Shown here piece after piece: positions 26,612-36,653 of a stretch of DNA of 64,000 nt. Where the stretch lies: contig NZ_PTRA01000001.1 of the NCBI RefSeq assembly GCF_002943425.1, positions 868,001-932,000 on the forward strand. The letters run 5' to 3'. The notes under the pieces were generated by a model. That model was given only the letters and a program-made list of their open reading frames with translations, did not search any database and was not told the DNA's origin. The DNA is from Siphonobacter curvatus. GTDB taxonomy: Bacteria > Bacteroidota > Bacteroidia > Cytophagales > Spirosomataceae. A program made the position numbers and the translations under genes. How positions within the stretch are numbered: position 1 is the first letter of the stretch; the number at the start of each line of letters is the position of its first letter.

Positions 26612-29080
26612 TTGCTTTACCCAAAAAACATAGAAGAAAAACTCGGATTCGACCGGATTCGTCAGATGCTGAGCGAGGCTTGCCTGTCGTCGCTGGGCCG
26701 GTCGTTTGTGGAGAAAATACGCTTTTCCGATCGCTTTGACCAGATCCAGAAAATGGTAGGTCAGGTGGCCGAAATGAAGGAAATTGTGGCTCACGAGCCG
26801 GATTTTCCGCAGTCTAATTACATCGACGTTACCGAACAGATTGCCAAAGCCCGTATCGAAGGGGCTTTTTTGAACGAAGAGGAATTTTTCGATCTCAAGC
26901 TTTCACTGCGTACCATTCAGAGCATTCAGCGATTTTTCGAGAACAAAGAAGAACCTAGCTTTCCGTACCTGCGGGAACTGACCGTACAGGCGTTTCAGGA
27001 ACGCAAAACCGACGACGAGGATAAACCCCGCCGGAGCAAAAGCGATGAGCTATCGCAGCTACTGAAGGAAATTGACCGGATCATCGATGATCGCGGTCGG
27101 TTGCGGGACAATGCCTCGGCGGAATTGCAGCACATCCGTCGCGAACTGATTGCTGAACAGGCCCGTCTGCGGCGGACGCTCGATTCGATGTTACGCACGG
27201 CTCAGCAAAACGGATGGGTACCCGAAGGAGCAACCATGACGGTACGGAATGGCCGGATGGTGATTCCGCTGGTAGCCGAGCACAAACGCAAAATTCGCGG
27301 CTTCGTACAGGATGAGTCGGATTCGGGGAAAACCGTTTTTCTGGAACCCGCCGACGCTCTGGAATCGAACAATGAAATTCGGGAACTGGAATCGCGGGAA
27401 CGCCGGGAAATCATCCGTATCCTGACCGATCTGACCTCGAAAGTGCGTCCGCATACCGAAGAACTCAAGCGGGCGTATACCTTTCTGGGGATCGTGGATT
27501 TCATTCGGGCCAAGGCTAAACTGGCTTTGGAAATGAACGCCAACGCTCCGTTTTTTGTCCAGCAACCTCTTGTGGACTGGCACGGAGCCCGGCACCCGTT
27601 GCTATTGATGAGTTATCAGAAACAGGGTCGGTCGGTGGTACCGCTGCACGTGAAACTGGATGCCACGCAACGCATTTTGCTCGTGTCGGGTCCCAACGCC
27701 GGGGGTAAGTCGGTAATGCTGAAAACGCTGGGTCTGATCCAGTATATGTTCCAGTGCGGCCTGCTGGTACCGGTGGATGATTTCTCGACGATTGGGCTCT
27801 TCCGGAATCTGTTCATGGACATTGGCGATGAACAAAGTCTGGAAAATGACTTGTCTACGTACTCATCGCACCTGACTAACATGAAGCATTTTCTGTTGCA
27901 TTCGGACAAAAAAACGCTGTTTTTGATCGACGAATTTGGTACGGGAACCGAGCCGAGTCTGGGTGGTGCCATTGCCGAGAGTATCCTCAACGACTTGAAT
28001 CGCTCGGGAGCCTACGGCGTCATCAACACACACTATTCCAATCTGAAAACCTTCGCCGACCGTACGGAAGGGCTGGTGAATGGAGCCATGCGTTTCGATG
28101 CCGAACACCTGGAACCGCTTTACGAGCTGGAAATTGGTAAGCCCGGTAGTTCGTTTGCCTTTGAAATTGGCCGGAAAATCGGCTTGCCCAAGCCCGTACT
28201 CGACGCGGCCCGGCAGAAGCTGGATCGCCATCAGGTGAATTTTGAGAAGTTATCGAAGGAACTGGAAATCGAAAAAAAGGTCTTCCAGGATCGGAACGCT
28301 CAGAACTTACAGCGACAGCAGGAACTGGATAAACTCACCGAGCAGTACCAGACGCTGAAAAGTTACCTGGATACGGAGAAGAAACGGCTACTTAACGAGG
28401 CTAAGGTTCAGGCGAAAGAACTGCTGCGGGAGGCCAATGCCAAGATTGAGAATACCATTCGGGAAATCCGCGAACAAGGAGCTGAAAAGCTGGCCACCAA
28501 GGAAATTCGTCAGCAATTAACCGATTTCTCGGCTCAGAAACTCACGCAGGAAGTGATTGCCCCACCCAAAGCCGCCCCAGCTCCGACGAACGAAGTGGAA
28601 GTCGTAGGAGGGACCATTACGGTAGGATCACTGGTCCGCATCAAGGGACAGAGTACGGTGGGTGAAGTACTGGATCTGAAGGGAAAAGACGCCGTTATTG
28701 CCATTGGCGATCTGCGTACGACGGTGAAAGCGAACCGTCTCGAAAAGGTGTCCCGCAAAGAATTCAAAGCCGCTACGGGCGACGATAAACCCCGGGCCAA
28801 GCTCACGGGTGTAGATCTAAACGAAAAAGCTATCAACTTCTCGTTCAACCTGGATGTACGGGGTAAACGCGGCGAAGAGGCAATGGTGGCTGTCGATAAT
28901 TTCATGGACGATGCCATTATGCTGGGGTACCCTGAACTGCGGATTGTACACGGGAAAGGTGACGGTATTCTGCGTCAACTCCTTCGCAATCACCTGCGTA
29001 CCTACTCACAGGTAGCCGGTATGGCCGACGAACACCCTGATCGAGGTGGGGCAGGGGTTACGGTAGTTCAGATGAAATAA
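26612..29080 (+). CDS. mutS2: endonuclease MutS2
   Basis: An 822-residue MutS2 protein that acts on recombination intermediates and in some species on stalled ribosomes. Domains in order: MutS-III-like core (about 1-330), ATPase with Walker A GPNAGGKS (360-367) and IDEFGTGTEPSLGGA, a long coiled coil (about 535-650), and a C-terminal Smr nuclease domain with LDVRG (747-751) and HGKGDG (780-785). The start codon is TTG: an in-frame stop lies at 26597-26599 and the family N-terminus (MLYPxNIEEKLGF) begins exactly at TTG 26612. It follows the serA-like stop by one base. Confidence 0.95.
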   Translation: MLYPKNIEEKLGFDRIRQMLSEACLSSLGRSFVEKIRFSDRFDQIQKMVGQVAEMKEIVAHEPDFPQSNYIDVTEQIAKARIEGAFLNEEEFFDLKLSLRTIQSIQRFFENKEEPSFPYLRELTVQAFQERKTDDEDKPRRSKSDELSQLLKEIDRIIDDRGRLRDNASAELQHIRRELIAEQARLRRTLDSMLRTAQQNGWVPEGATMTVRNGRMVIPLVAEHKRKIRGFVQDESDSGKTVFLEPADALESNNEIRELESRERREIIRILTDLTSKVRPHTEELKRAYTFLGIVDFIRAKAKLALEMNANAPFFVQQPLVDWHGARHPLLLMSYQKQGRSVVPLHVKLDATQRILLVSGPNAGGKSVMLKTLGLIQYMFQCGLLVPVDDFSTIGLFRNLFMDIGDEQSLENDLSTYSSHLTNMKHFLLHSDKKTLFLIDEFGTGTEPSLGGAIAESILNDLNRSGAYGVINTHYSNLKTFADRTEGLVNGAMRFDAEHLEPLYELEIGKPGSSFAFEIGRKIGLPKPVLDAARQKLDRHQVNFEKLSKELEIEKKVFQDRNAQNLQRQQELDKLTEQYQTLKSYLDTEKKRLLNEAKVQAKELLREANAKIENTIREIREQGAEKLATKEIRQQLTDFSAQKLTQEVIAPPKAAPAPTNEVEVVGGTITVGSLVRIKGQSTVGEVLDLKGKDAVIAIGDLRTTVKANRLEKVSRKEFKAATGDDKPRAKLTGVDLNEKAINFSFNLDVRGKRGEEAMVAVDNFMDDAIMLGYPELRIVHGKGDGILRQLLRNHLRTYSQVAGMADEHPDRGGAGVTVVQMK

Positions 29081-29382
29081 CCTTACGGATTCCATAGCTT
29101 ATCAAGGCTCATTCGTTCAAACTAGCGAACGAATGAGCCTTTTTGCTTTTCTGGTTCTTCGCTCTTTTTTCTCTAGTACATTCGTCGGAAAATGCTATTT
29201 TGCGGCAGTCCTTCACGACGCTATGGTTCGGAATTTTTATCGAAACCGGTACTAACCAAACGAACGCTTTTTAGTTAAGTATTCAGAACCCCAGTCCGAC
29301 TTTCAGGAATTTCCAAACCCTTGCGGCAGGTCTGAAATAGGTTACTCATTTGCAGCCTTTTATCATTTGTTTTACACCACGT
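29081..29382. other. intergenic region before glgB
   Basis: It contains the mutS2 terminator; the other 230 bases show no gene. I see no perfect -7 box for glgB; the closest, TATTTTG, lacks one T. Confidence 0.5.
29104..29150 (+). terminator. intrinsic terminator of the serA-mutS2 operon
   Basis: A perfect 15-bp stem (AAGGCTCATTCGTTC, 29104-29118, with 29127-29141) has an 8-nt loop and is followed by TTTTGCTTTT. Confidence 0.92.
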
Positions 29383-31374
29383 ATGGCGAAGTCAAGCATT
29401 CAACTAGAACCTCAACCTCAGGAAAGTTTGTCCGGGCAATCGGCTGATCCGACTTCCTCTGTTTCTTTCAAAGCCGTCGAACCGCTCAGTCGCTTTTCTG
29501 AGTTCGATATTCATTTGTTTGCGTCGGGTAAACACTTTAAACTGTACGAAAAGCTCGGCTCGCACGTCATGGAGCACGAGGGCGTCACGGGTACGTATTT
29601 CGCCGTATGGGCTCCGAATGCCAAGTACGTATCCGTGATTGGTAACTTCAATTACTGGAATCGCGGAGCGAATGCTCTGTACGTACGCTATGACAGTTCA
29701 GGAATCTGGGAAGGTTGGATTCCAAACGTGGGCAATGGCGAGGTATACAAATATTTTATCGTAGCCAATTCGGGCGAAGAACTGGAGAAAGGCGATCCCT
29801 ACGCCCTGCGTTGGGAAGAGCCACCCTCCACAGCCAGTATCGTTTGGGATACCTGGTACGAATGGAACGACGCCGACTGGATGCAGACGCGAGGGGAGAA
29901 GAATAAACTCAACGCTCCCGTTTCGGTGTATGAAGTCCACCTAGGCTCCTGGTTACGCGACCCACAGGACCCGGATCGTCGTTTACGGATTCCCGAATTT
30001 GCGGATCGTCTGGTCGAACACGTCAAAGAATGTGGCTTTACGCACGTCGAGTTCATGCCCGTCATGCAACACCCCTACGAACCTTCCTGGGGTTATCAGA
30101 TTACGGGGTATTACGCCGCTAACAATAAATACGGTACGCCACAGGAGATGATGATGTTGTTCGAAAAACTGCATCAGAATGGCATTGGCGTGATTCTGGA
30201 CTGGGTACCGAGCCACTTCCCGGGCGATACCACTGGCTTGTTTTACTTTGATGGTTCACACCTGTACGAACACGCCGATCCCCGTCAGGGCTATCACCCC
30301 GACTGGAAATCCTATATTTTCAACTACGGTCGGAACGAAGTACGGAGCTTCCTGTTGTCAAACGCCGTTTTCTGGCTGGATCGCTACCACGTCGATGGCT
30401 TGCGGGTGGATGCCGTGGCTTCCATGCTGTATCTGGACTACTCCCGGAATGCGGGTGAGTGGATACCCAACGTATTTGGGGGCCGCGAAAACCTGGAAGC
30501 GATTTCACTGTTCCGCGACCTCAATACGATCATTTATCAGGAATACCCCGACACGCAAACCATTGCCGAGGAGTCAACGGCGTTTCCGGGCGTATCGCGT
30601 CCGGTATATACGGGCGGGCTGGGATTTGGGATGAAGTGGATGATGGGCTGGATGAACGATACGCTGAAGTACTTCGAACGAGATCCAGCCTATCGTAAAT
30701 ACCACCAGGATCAGTTCACCTTCAGTACGGTTTACGGTTTTACCGAAAACTTCATGTTACCCCTCTCGCACGACGAAGTGGTCTACGGCAAGGAGGCTCT
30801 GGTTTCAAAAATGCCCGGGGATGAATGGCAGCGTTTTGCGAACCTTCGATTGTTATTCACGTACATGTTTACGCACCCCGGAACCAAATTACTGTTTATG
30901 GGGGGCGAATTCGGTCAGACGTCGGAGTGGAACTTTAAACAATCGCTGGACTGGCACCTCTTGCAGTACCCGCCGCATTTGGGTATGAAAGCCTGCGTGA
31001 CGGAATTGAATGCTTTGTATAAGAAAGAACCAGCCCTCTTTGAGCATAGTTTCTCAGCCGAAGGCTTCGAATGGATTGATACGACGGATCGCGAAAATAC
31101 GGTGCTGGTGTACAGCCGTAAAGGCCATTCACCCACCGAAAAACTGGTAATTGTACTGAACATGACTCCGGTACCCCGTCCCAACTACCGCATTGGCGTG
31201 CCAATGCAGGGGATGTATACCGAAATCTTCAACTCCGACGCCATTCGTTTCTGGGGTACGGGCAAGTACGAAAATGGTACCTACATGTCCGAAGCCATCG
31301 CCTGGCAGGGCAAAGAACAATCCATCAGCGTAAACATTCCTCCGCTGGCAGCGATTGTGTTGAAGGTTTGGTAG
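29383..31374 (+). CDS. glgB: 1,4-alpha-glucan branching enzyme
   Basis: A 663-residue enzyme that forms alpha-1,6 branches in glycogen. An N-terminal CBM48 domain (GTYFAVWAPNAKYVSVIGNF) precedes a GH13 barrel with all catalytic residues: nucleophile Asp343 (GLRVDAVASMLY), acid/base Glu396 (TIAEESTAFPG) and Asp464 (LSHDEVVYGK). The C-terminal beta domain ends in IVLKVW. I chose ATG 29383 because the in-frame TTG at 29350 adds only 11 non-conserved residues. No other glycogen genes are adjacent, but a degenerate starch-synthase-like gene lies 20 kb away. The last codons are duplicated downstream. Confidence 0.95.
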   Translation: MAKSSIQLEPQPQESLSGQSADPTSSVSFKAVEPLSRFSEFDIHLFASGKHFKLYEKLGSHVMEHEGVTGTYFAVWAPNAKYVSVIGNFNYWNRGANALYVRYDSSGIWEGWIPNVGNGEVYKYFIVANSGEELEKGDPYALRWEEPPSTASIVWDTWYEWNDADWMQTRGEKNKLNAPVSVYEVHLGSWLRDPQDPDRRLRIPEFADRLVEHVKECGFTHVEFMPVMQHPYEPSWGYQITGYYAANNKYGTPQEMMMLFEKLHQNGIGVILDWVPSHFPGDTTGLFYFDGSHLYEHADPRQGYHPDWKSYIFNYGRNEVRSFLLSNAVFWLDRYHVDGLRVDAVASMLYLDYSRNAGEWIPNVFGGRENLEAISLFRDLNTIIYQEYPDTQTIAEESTAFPGVSRPVYTGGLGFGMKWMMGWMNDTLKYFERDPAYRKYHQDQFTFSTVYGFTENFMLPLSHDEVVYGKEALVSKMPGDEWQRFANLRLLFTYMFTHPGTKLLFMGGEFGQTSEWNFKQSLDWHLLQYPPHLGMKACVTELNALYKKEPALFEHSFSAEGFEWIDTTDRENTVLVYSRKGHSPTEKLVIVLNMTPVPRPNYRIGVPMQGMYTEIFNSDAIRFWGTGKYENGTYMSEAIAWQGKEQSISVNIPPLAAIVLKVW

Positions 31375-31461
31375 GAAGCGTTTTGAGTTTTGGGTATTGG
31401 TGGTGGGAAGAACAGGCGGGGGGAGCTGAAAGTTTGGTAGGAAGCGTTTTGAGTTTTGGGT
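31366..31461. repeat. 30-bp direct repeat including the glgB stop codon
   Basis: The 30 bases at 31366-31395 (last two glgB codons, stop and 21 bases beyond) recur exactly at 31432-31461, 66 bp apart. The copies read TTTGGTAGGAAGCG then TTTTGAGTTTTGGGT. The flank also agrees imperfectly. It looks like a small tandem duplication. Confidence 0.8.
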
Positions 31462-31508
31462 TAAGTCGTTAACTACGACGGTACAAAGACACAAAAGTTC
31501 ACAAAGAA

Positions 31509-31560
31509 AAACCCCAGCATTACTCCGAGTATAATATGACTCAGAGTAATGCTGGGGTTT
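31509..31560. terminator. terminator between glgB and susD pair 1
   Basis: A 17-bp perfect stem AAACCCCAGCATTACTC (31509-31525) pairs with 31544-31560, with an inner palindromic loop. T/A-rich ends fit a terminator acting on both convergent units. Confidence 0.85.
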
Positions 31561-31618
31561 ATGCTTGCCTTTCATTCAGATCTATCTTAGGCCAGTATTC
31601 AGCTGAAAACCCAAAATG

Positions 31619-33070
31619 CTAAATCGGATTCTGCTTCAAATTCCCATTCAGCACAATCTCCGATTCGGGAATGAGGTGGACAACCTGTTTATCCGTGGCT
31701 GGAACCGTCTGCTGACCGGTCTGGATATTGTGGTAGCCGGGGTAATTTCGTACCAGGCTACGGTTGTTGCGGTACAGATCATAGGCCCGATGCCCTTCGA
31801 AGGCCAGCTCCAGCCGACGTTCCTGTAGGACCACGTCCAGCACTGACGCCAAGCCTTTCAAATCCGACGTACTGAACAAGGCCGTACCGCTCAGTCCTGC
31901 CCGCGTCCGGATGGTATTGACATCGGCGATGGCCTGATCCAGCTGGCCTTTCTTGGCGTAAGCTTCGGCCCGGTTCAAATACATTTCCGACAGGCGTAAA
32001 ACGACGGGTGAACTGAGCGTAGGAATGCCACCCTGATTGGAGAACTTGGTAATGTATACCTTATCGATGCCATTCCGCTTTTCCTGTTGGCCTGTCGAGG
32101 TCAGTTTCCGTACCAGAAACGAACGCCGCTGATCATTCGGAAACTGATTGATCAAATCCTGGTACGCCTGTGAAGCGTAGACTTCACCCCAACCCACGCC
32201 GCCGGGCGAGGTGTAGTACATGGACCCAATGGCACTCCAGGTGCGGTCATCCCGGAGCGTATGCTTGATCGCAAAAATGATTTCGGGATTCTGCTCGTTT
32301 TCGAGGGTATAAAAAGTCGGCACTTGCGTGGGCGTCGACAGGGTATAACGCTTGCTATTGATAACCAGATTGGCTTCTTCAATCGCCAGATCATTCTGAT
32401 TCTGGTAGAGATACACCCGGGACAGCAGGGCGTGGGCCGCTTCCGCCGTAGCGTAACTGCTGCTTTTGGCAATCGTCATCAGTGAGGCCGCCTTTTTCAG
32501 GTCCGCCACAATGAAATCGTAAACTGCTTTCACCGTAGCCCGGCTGGCGTTGTCGTCGGGCGTCAGGTCGGTTTTAATGACGATGCCCAGATTACTTTCG
32601 GGGCTTTGCGTATAGGGACGGCCAAACAGGCGTACCAGGTCGAAGTGGATCATGGCCCGCAGAAACAGGTTTTCACCCAGCAGCTGATCCAGTTCTTTCG
32701 ACTGCCCCGCCGTAGTTGCCGTGATCACTTTATTACAGCCGATAATCGCGGCGTAACCTTTCCGGTAAATCTGTAGAGCATTGCCCTGATCGGCCGTATG
32801 GCGGTAGGTATAGGTCAGAAACAGCGGATCAGTGGTGGTACCGCTCAGCGTCACATTATCGCCCTGAAATTCATTCATGATGTAGAGATTTCGGGTATAA
32901 TCCAGCGACTTAATGATGGTATAGTTGCCATCCGTAGCGGCCCGCAGGCCTTGTTCATTAGTCAATAATTCCGACTCGGAAAGGCCGTCGTAGGGCGTTT
33001 TATCGATACTGCACGAAGCCAGCAACCCCAGAAAAAGCGGCAGCGTACGGATAAGAGAGAAGGTCTTCAT
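31619..33070 (-). CDS. SusD/RagB-type nutrient-binding outer-membrane lipoprotein (pair 1)
   Basis: A 483-residue lipoprotein with lipobox LLASC (Cys20). It has TPR-like helices typical of SusD, seen as RAMIHFDLVRLFGRPYTQSP, the AEAAHALLSRVYLYQNQNDLA repeat and a C-terminal LRLSEMYLNRAEAYAKKGQ. SusD lids the SusC barrel and captures oligosaccharide or peptide outside the cell. It starts 12 bp after the upstream susC stop on the same strand, so susC-susD are one operon. Substrate unknown; no glycosidase or regulator gene is adjacent. Confidence 0.93.
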   Translation of the reverse strand: MKTFSLIRTLPLFLGLLASCSIDKTPYDGLSESELLTNEQGLRAATDGNYTIIKSLDYTRNLYIMNEFQGDNVTLSGTTTDPLFLTYTYRHTADQGNALQIYRKGYAAIIGCNKVITATTAGQSKELDQLLGENLFLRAMIHFDLVRLFGRPYTQSPESNLGIVIKTDLTPDDNASRATVKAVYDFIVADLKKAASLMTIAKSSSYATAEAAHALLSRVYLYQNQNDLAIEEANLVINSKRYTLSTPTQVPTFYTLENEQNPEIIFAIKHTLRDDRTWSAIGSMYYTSPGGVGWGEVYASQAYQDLINQFPNDQRRSFLVRKLTSTGQQEKRNGIDKVYITKFSNQGGIPTLSSPVVLRLSEMYLNRAEAYAKKGQLDQAIADVNTIRTRAGLSGTALFSTSDLKGLASVLDVVLQERRLELAFEGHRAYDLYRNNRSLVRNYPGYHNIQTGQQTVPATDKQVVHLIPESEIVLNGNLKQNPI

Positions 33071-33082
33071 ACGAAGAAAAGA

Positions 33083-36010
33083 TTAGAAGCTCAGTTGAAT
33101 ACCAAAGACGAATTTTTTGCTGAACGGATACTTCGTACCCACTTCACCCGTGCCCGGAATGTCCGGATCAATGCCCGAAAACTTGGTAAGGGTGAACAGG
33201 TTATCCGCCGACGCTGTCAGCCGAAGGCCCCCCAGCTTAGCTTTCTGCAGGAGTTCTGAAGGGAAGTCATAGCTCAGACTGATGTTCCGTAGTCGCAGGT
33301 AATTGCCATTTTCCAGAAAGCGGGACGAAGGCCGCTGCGAGTTGTTATTGCCACCCAGTACGTAGCGGGGGTGCGTGGCCACGTCGCCGGGCTGTTGCCA
33401 GCGGGACCAGCCATTAGACAGAGCCATGAGGCTGTAACGATCGTAGGCTCCATCGCTGTCGAACAATTGACGATCCCCGTTGTAGATCATCGCTCCGGTT
33501 GAGTACGAGAAGAAAGCATTCAGTTCCAGGTTTTTCCAGGTCAGTACCTGCCGGATTCCACCGAAGAGTTTGGGGTTGGCGTTACTGCCGATGAATTGCA
33601 GGGTGGCTTCGTTATAATTCCCCGTTGAACTGGCCGTCCCGTCGGCATTGACTTTCTCCCACAACGGATTGCCCGTTTGTGTATCCACGCCCAGCCAACG
33701 CCGCATGTACCAGCTATTCAGGGGTTGGTTCAGGGCGTAAGGCCGTAAGCTGTTCGCGATAAAACTGGTGTTTCCGTAGAGTTCCGTCAGCTCATTGCGG
33801 TTCATACCCGCGTTGATTTCCATCAGCCATTTAAAGTTCTTTTGCTGAATGACATCTCCGGAGAACACCACCTCCAGCCCCCGGTTTCGAACGGATCCGA
33901 TGTTTTCGGTGATGTACGCGTACCCGCTCGTGCCCTGCAACGGACGGTTGAACAACAGATTGTTCGTCAAACGATTATACACATCCACCGTCACTGACAA
34001 TCGCTTCCAGAGCGTCACATCCACCCCCAAGTTGGCATTATTGGAAACTTCCCAGGAAAGGTTCGGATTCTCAATTCGTGTGGGATAGGCCGAAGGCACG
34101 CCCGCGTACTGATCGGTCAAGTTGTACAGGCCCTGAGCTGCATAATCGCTGATGCCGTCGGCGTTGCCCGTAGTACCGTAGCTCAGGCGAAGTTTAAGAT
34201 TATTGATGTTGCGGTGATTGGCTAGAAAGCTTTCGTTGGAAACATTCCAGGTAAAACCGACGGCGTAGAAATTCCCGAACTTCTTATTGCGACCAAACTT
34301 GGACGAGCCATCCCGCCGAAACGAGGTCGTCACGATGTACTTGTCGTTGTAGCCGTAATTAGCCTGAAACAAGTACGACGAAAACGCATTGTCATTTTTG
34401 GTACCCTGAATGCTCTCGGGTTGGGAGGCCGCATCCAGAATATCCAGCCCGGAAAAAATCCCCTTTCCCGTAGCACCCAGCGACTGGTAGTAATAGGTCT
34501 GGTACTCATACCCCGCTAATCCATCGAGCGTATGGCCCCCGGCAAATTCGTGTTTGAAACGGAGGAGGTTGGAAGTCAGCAGGGTATAATCCCGACTGTT
34601 AAACTGCGACAAGCGACCCTGTACGTCAGCGGCACTGTTGCCCCGAGCGTCCTCAGTACTTTCGGTTTCGTAAAACGTAGTTTGAGCCCGATTGGTCATC
34701 GAAAGCGTCAGCCAGGGCAGAAGTTCATATTCCGCTTTGAATAACACGTCGCCAGCCAGTGTATTTTCTTTGAACTTCTCAAACTGCTGGTTGTAAATGA
34801 AGTTCGCGTTATCGCGACCGTACCAGGTTTTAGCTCCCGTAATAGGGTTGTAGGGTTTTCCCTCATAATACGGATCATCGTAGGGCAGATAGGTATACGC
34901 TCCGTACAGGGAACCGCCGCTGTTGTCGTAGCCCCGCGTATACGTACCCGCTGTGTTGAGCGTTAGGTGCAGTTTTTCGGTTACATCGTGGTTGAAATTG
35001 AGCCGCAGACCGAAGCGATCTAATCCGGTCTCCTTCAAAATCCCTTCTTCCTGATAATAGTTACCGCTGATGAAAAAACGGGTCTTGTCCGAGCCTCCCG
35101 AGGCGTTCAGCTCGGCCAGCGTGTTGGACGCCGTGCGGAAGGCCTGATCAAACCAGTTGGTATTGGCATTGGCTTCGGGTGTGGGCAGAAAGCTGTTAAT
35201 GTTCTGACCGGGGCGATCCCGTTCGAAGGCCTGTTTCTGTACGGCATATAATTCCGGACCATTCAGCAGCCGAAAATTCCCCAGATTCAGGGTACCAATC
35301 CCTTTGTTAAGCCGGGCCGTGAGTTTCGTTTTGCCCGCTGCCCCCCGCCGGGTCGTCACGACAATCACGCCATTGGACGCCCGTGCCCCGTACAAAGCAG
35401 TGGCCGAAGCATCTTTCAACACCGTAAGCGACTCAATATCGCTGGGGTTGGGGATTCCGCCAATGACACCATCCACCACGTACAGGGGATCGGAACTGGC
35501 GGTAAGCGTACCTACGCCGCGAATGATGATTTTCGGAGCACTCCGCGGATCACCGGAATTGGAGCCCACCTGCACACCAGCGGCTTTGCCCTGTAACATC
35601 TGCGATATATTGTTCGCCGTAACGTCTTTCAGATTTTTGGGCGTAATGGCCTGAGCCGATCCGGTCAGGTTCTTCTGCGTGGTGGAGCTATAGCCCAGTA
35701 CAACCACTTCGTCGAGCTGCGTATCTGATTTTTTAAGCGAAATGTCCAGCGTTGTTCGGTTTTCAACGGGTAAGGAGGCGTTTTCGTATCCGATGGAGCT
35801 GAACTCCAGTACCGCCGTCGGTCCGACCTGAATCGTAAATTGACCATTGGCGTTGGTCGTCGTGCCTTGCAGCGTACCCCGAACCACGACACTGACGCCG
35901 GGTAAGGGCTGGCCCGTATCGTCACGAACGGTTCCGGTGAGCGAGATCTGCTGGGCAAAACTGCACAGACAGAACATCAGCCCTAACAAACTCAGGGAGA
36001 ATTGTTTCAT
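33083..36010 (-). CDS. SusC/RagA-type TonB-linked outer-membrane transporter (pair 1)
   Basis: A 975-residue outer-membrane protein. A signal peptide (cleavage near CSFAQQ) precedes a carboxypeptidase-regulatory-like domain (about 23-100: LTGTVRDDTGQPLPGVSVVV), the TonB-box-like DEVVVLGYSS, a plug domain (IRGVGTLTASSDPLYVVDGV) and a barrel ending in the aromatic C-terminus FGIQLSF. It moves captured nutrients to the periplasm with TonB energy and pairs with the downstream SusD. At 975 residues it is at the short end of the family. A palindromic operator pair lies about 370-400 bp upstream. Confidence 0.95.
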   Translation of the reverse strand: MKQFSLSLLGLMFCLCSFAQQISLTGTVRDDTGQPLPGVSVVVRGTLQGTTTNANGQFTIQVGPTAVLEFSSIGYENASLPVENRTTLDISLKKSDTQLDEVVVLGYSSTTQKNLTGSAQAITPKNLKDVTANNISQMLQGKAAGVQVGSNSGDPRSAPKIIIRGVGTLTASSDPLYVVDGVIGGIPNPSDIESLTVLKDASATALYGARASNGVIVVTTRRGAAGKTKLTARLNKGIGTLNLGNFRLLNGPELYAVQKQAFERDRPGQNINSFLPTPEANANTNWFDQAFRTASNTLAELNASGGSDKTRFFISGNYYQEEGILKETGLDRFGLRLNFNHDVTEKLHLTLNTAGTYTRGYDNSGGSLYGAYTYLPYDDPYYEGKPYNPITGAKTWYGRDNANFIYNQQFEKFKENTLAGDVLFKAEYELLPWLTLSMTNRAQTTFYETESTEDARGNSAADVQGRLSQFNSRDYTLLTSNLLRFKHEFAGGHTLDGLAGYEYQTYYYQSLGATGKGIFSGLDILDAASQPESIQGTKNDNAFSSYLFQANYGYNDKYIVTTSFRRDGSSKFGRNKKFGNFYAVGFTWNVSNESFLANHRNINNLKLRLSYGTTGNADGISDYAAQGLYNLTDQYAGVPSAYPTRIENPNLSWEVSNNANLGVDVTLWKRLSVTVDVYNRLTNNLLFNRPLQGTSGYAYITENIGSVRNRGLEVVFSGDVIQQKNFKWLMEINAGMNRNELTELYGNTSFIANSLRPYALNQPLNSWYMRRWLGVDTQTGNPLWEKVNADGTASSTGNYNEATLQFIGSNANPKLFGGIRQVLTWKNLELNAFFSYSTGAMIYNGDRQLFDSDGAYDRYSLMALSNGWSRWQQPGDVATHPRYVLGGNNNSQRPSSRFLENGNYLRLRNISLSYDFPSELLQKAKLGGLRLTASADNLFTLTKFSGIDPDIPGTGEVGTKYPFSKKFVFGIQLSF

Positions 36011-36653
36011 CGTTTTTTCTAGCTAAGTGAATGTATGAATCGACTTAAAACTTCAGGAAAGGGCACAGCAATACTGCCCTTGAAACGCTTCAAAGTAGGG
36101 TTGGAGTGAATGCAGGACATTCACCAGCAAAAGGAGTCATGGAGCCAGATCTGCCCGAAAGTCAGGGCCGATTCCGGAGATGGCGTTCGAGAATTGGATT
36201 AGTGTTCAGACGAAAAAGGAATGTCCCCAAAGCAGTTCATAGGAGTATCGTTTGTGAAATAAGAAGAGGAAGTGCGGCGTGTTCCTGCTGGAATCTGGAA
36301 TGAAAGTACAACGCAAAAGATGGAAAGTAAAGAGCCTCACAGGTACTGGGAGGGCGGAAATTGGGCCTGAAAACATGTGCAAACGTTTGCTACGGGATGA
36401 ACAACCGTTTGTGCAAAAACTAATAAATTCTTCGGTAAAAAGTAATTTAGGCGTACCGATACATCGCCGTACTACTTTTCTGCCGTAGGATCGTTGGTGC
36501 AGGCTAGTAAAAGCTTTAAATTCATTGGAAAAAGCGGGCTCTGAATAATCGTTCAGAACGCCTTTTCTTAACCCGAATGGTCATTTCTGAAGAAACTTTC
36601 CCGAACTTTGCCCGCCCCTTACACGTTCGGGGATTTGGAAACAATACACACTG
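36011..36653. other. 643-bp gene-free regulatory region between susC pair 1 and panD
   Basis: A long divergent region. Near susC a 7-bp hairpin AAGGGCA / TGCCCTT (36059-36081) could lie in the leader. LacI-like operators are at 36379-36412. Two small open frames (36106-36303 and 36279-36488) look non-coding. No further gene is visible. Confidence 0.6.
36379..36412. promoter_or_regulatory. two LacI-family-like palindromic operators
   Basis: GCAAACGTTTGC (36379-36390) is a perfect 12-bp palindrome with the central CG typical of LacI/PurR/CcpA-family operators. A second, imperfect palindrome ACAACCGTTTGT (36401-36412, 10 of 12 positions) is centred 22 bp away, about two helical turns. They could control the susC-susD pair or panD. 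No LacI-type regulator gene is in the window. Confidence 0.45.

Noticed and set aside
31417-31424. A short run of G near the glgB repeats
   Set aside because: Six bases only, outside any promoter or coding region; no sign of slippage control.
36106-36488. Two small + strand frames between susC pair 1 and panD
   Set aside because: Both contain many Arg/Trp/Cys codons without motifs and overlap the operators. No promoter box is visible at either start.
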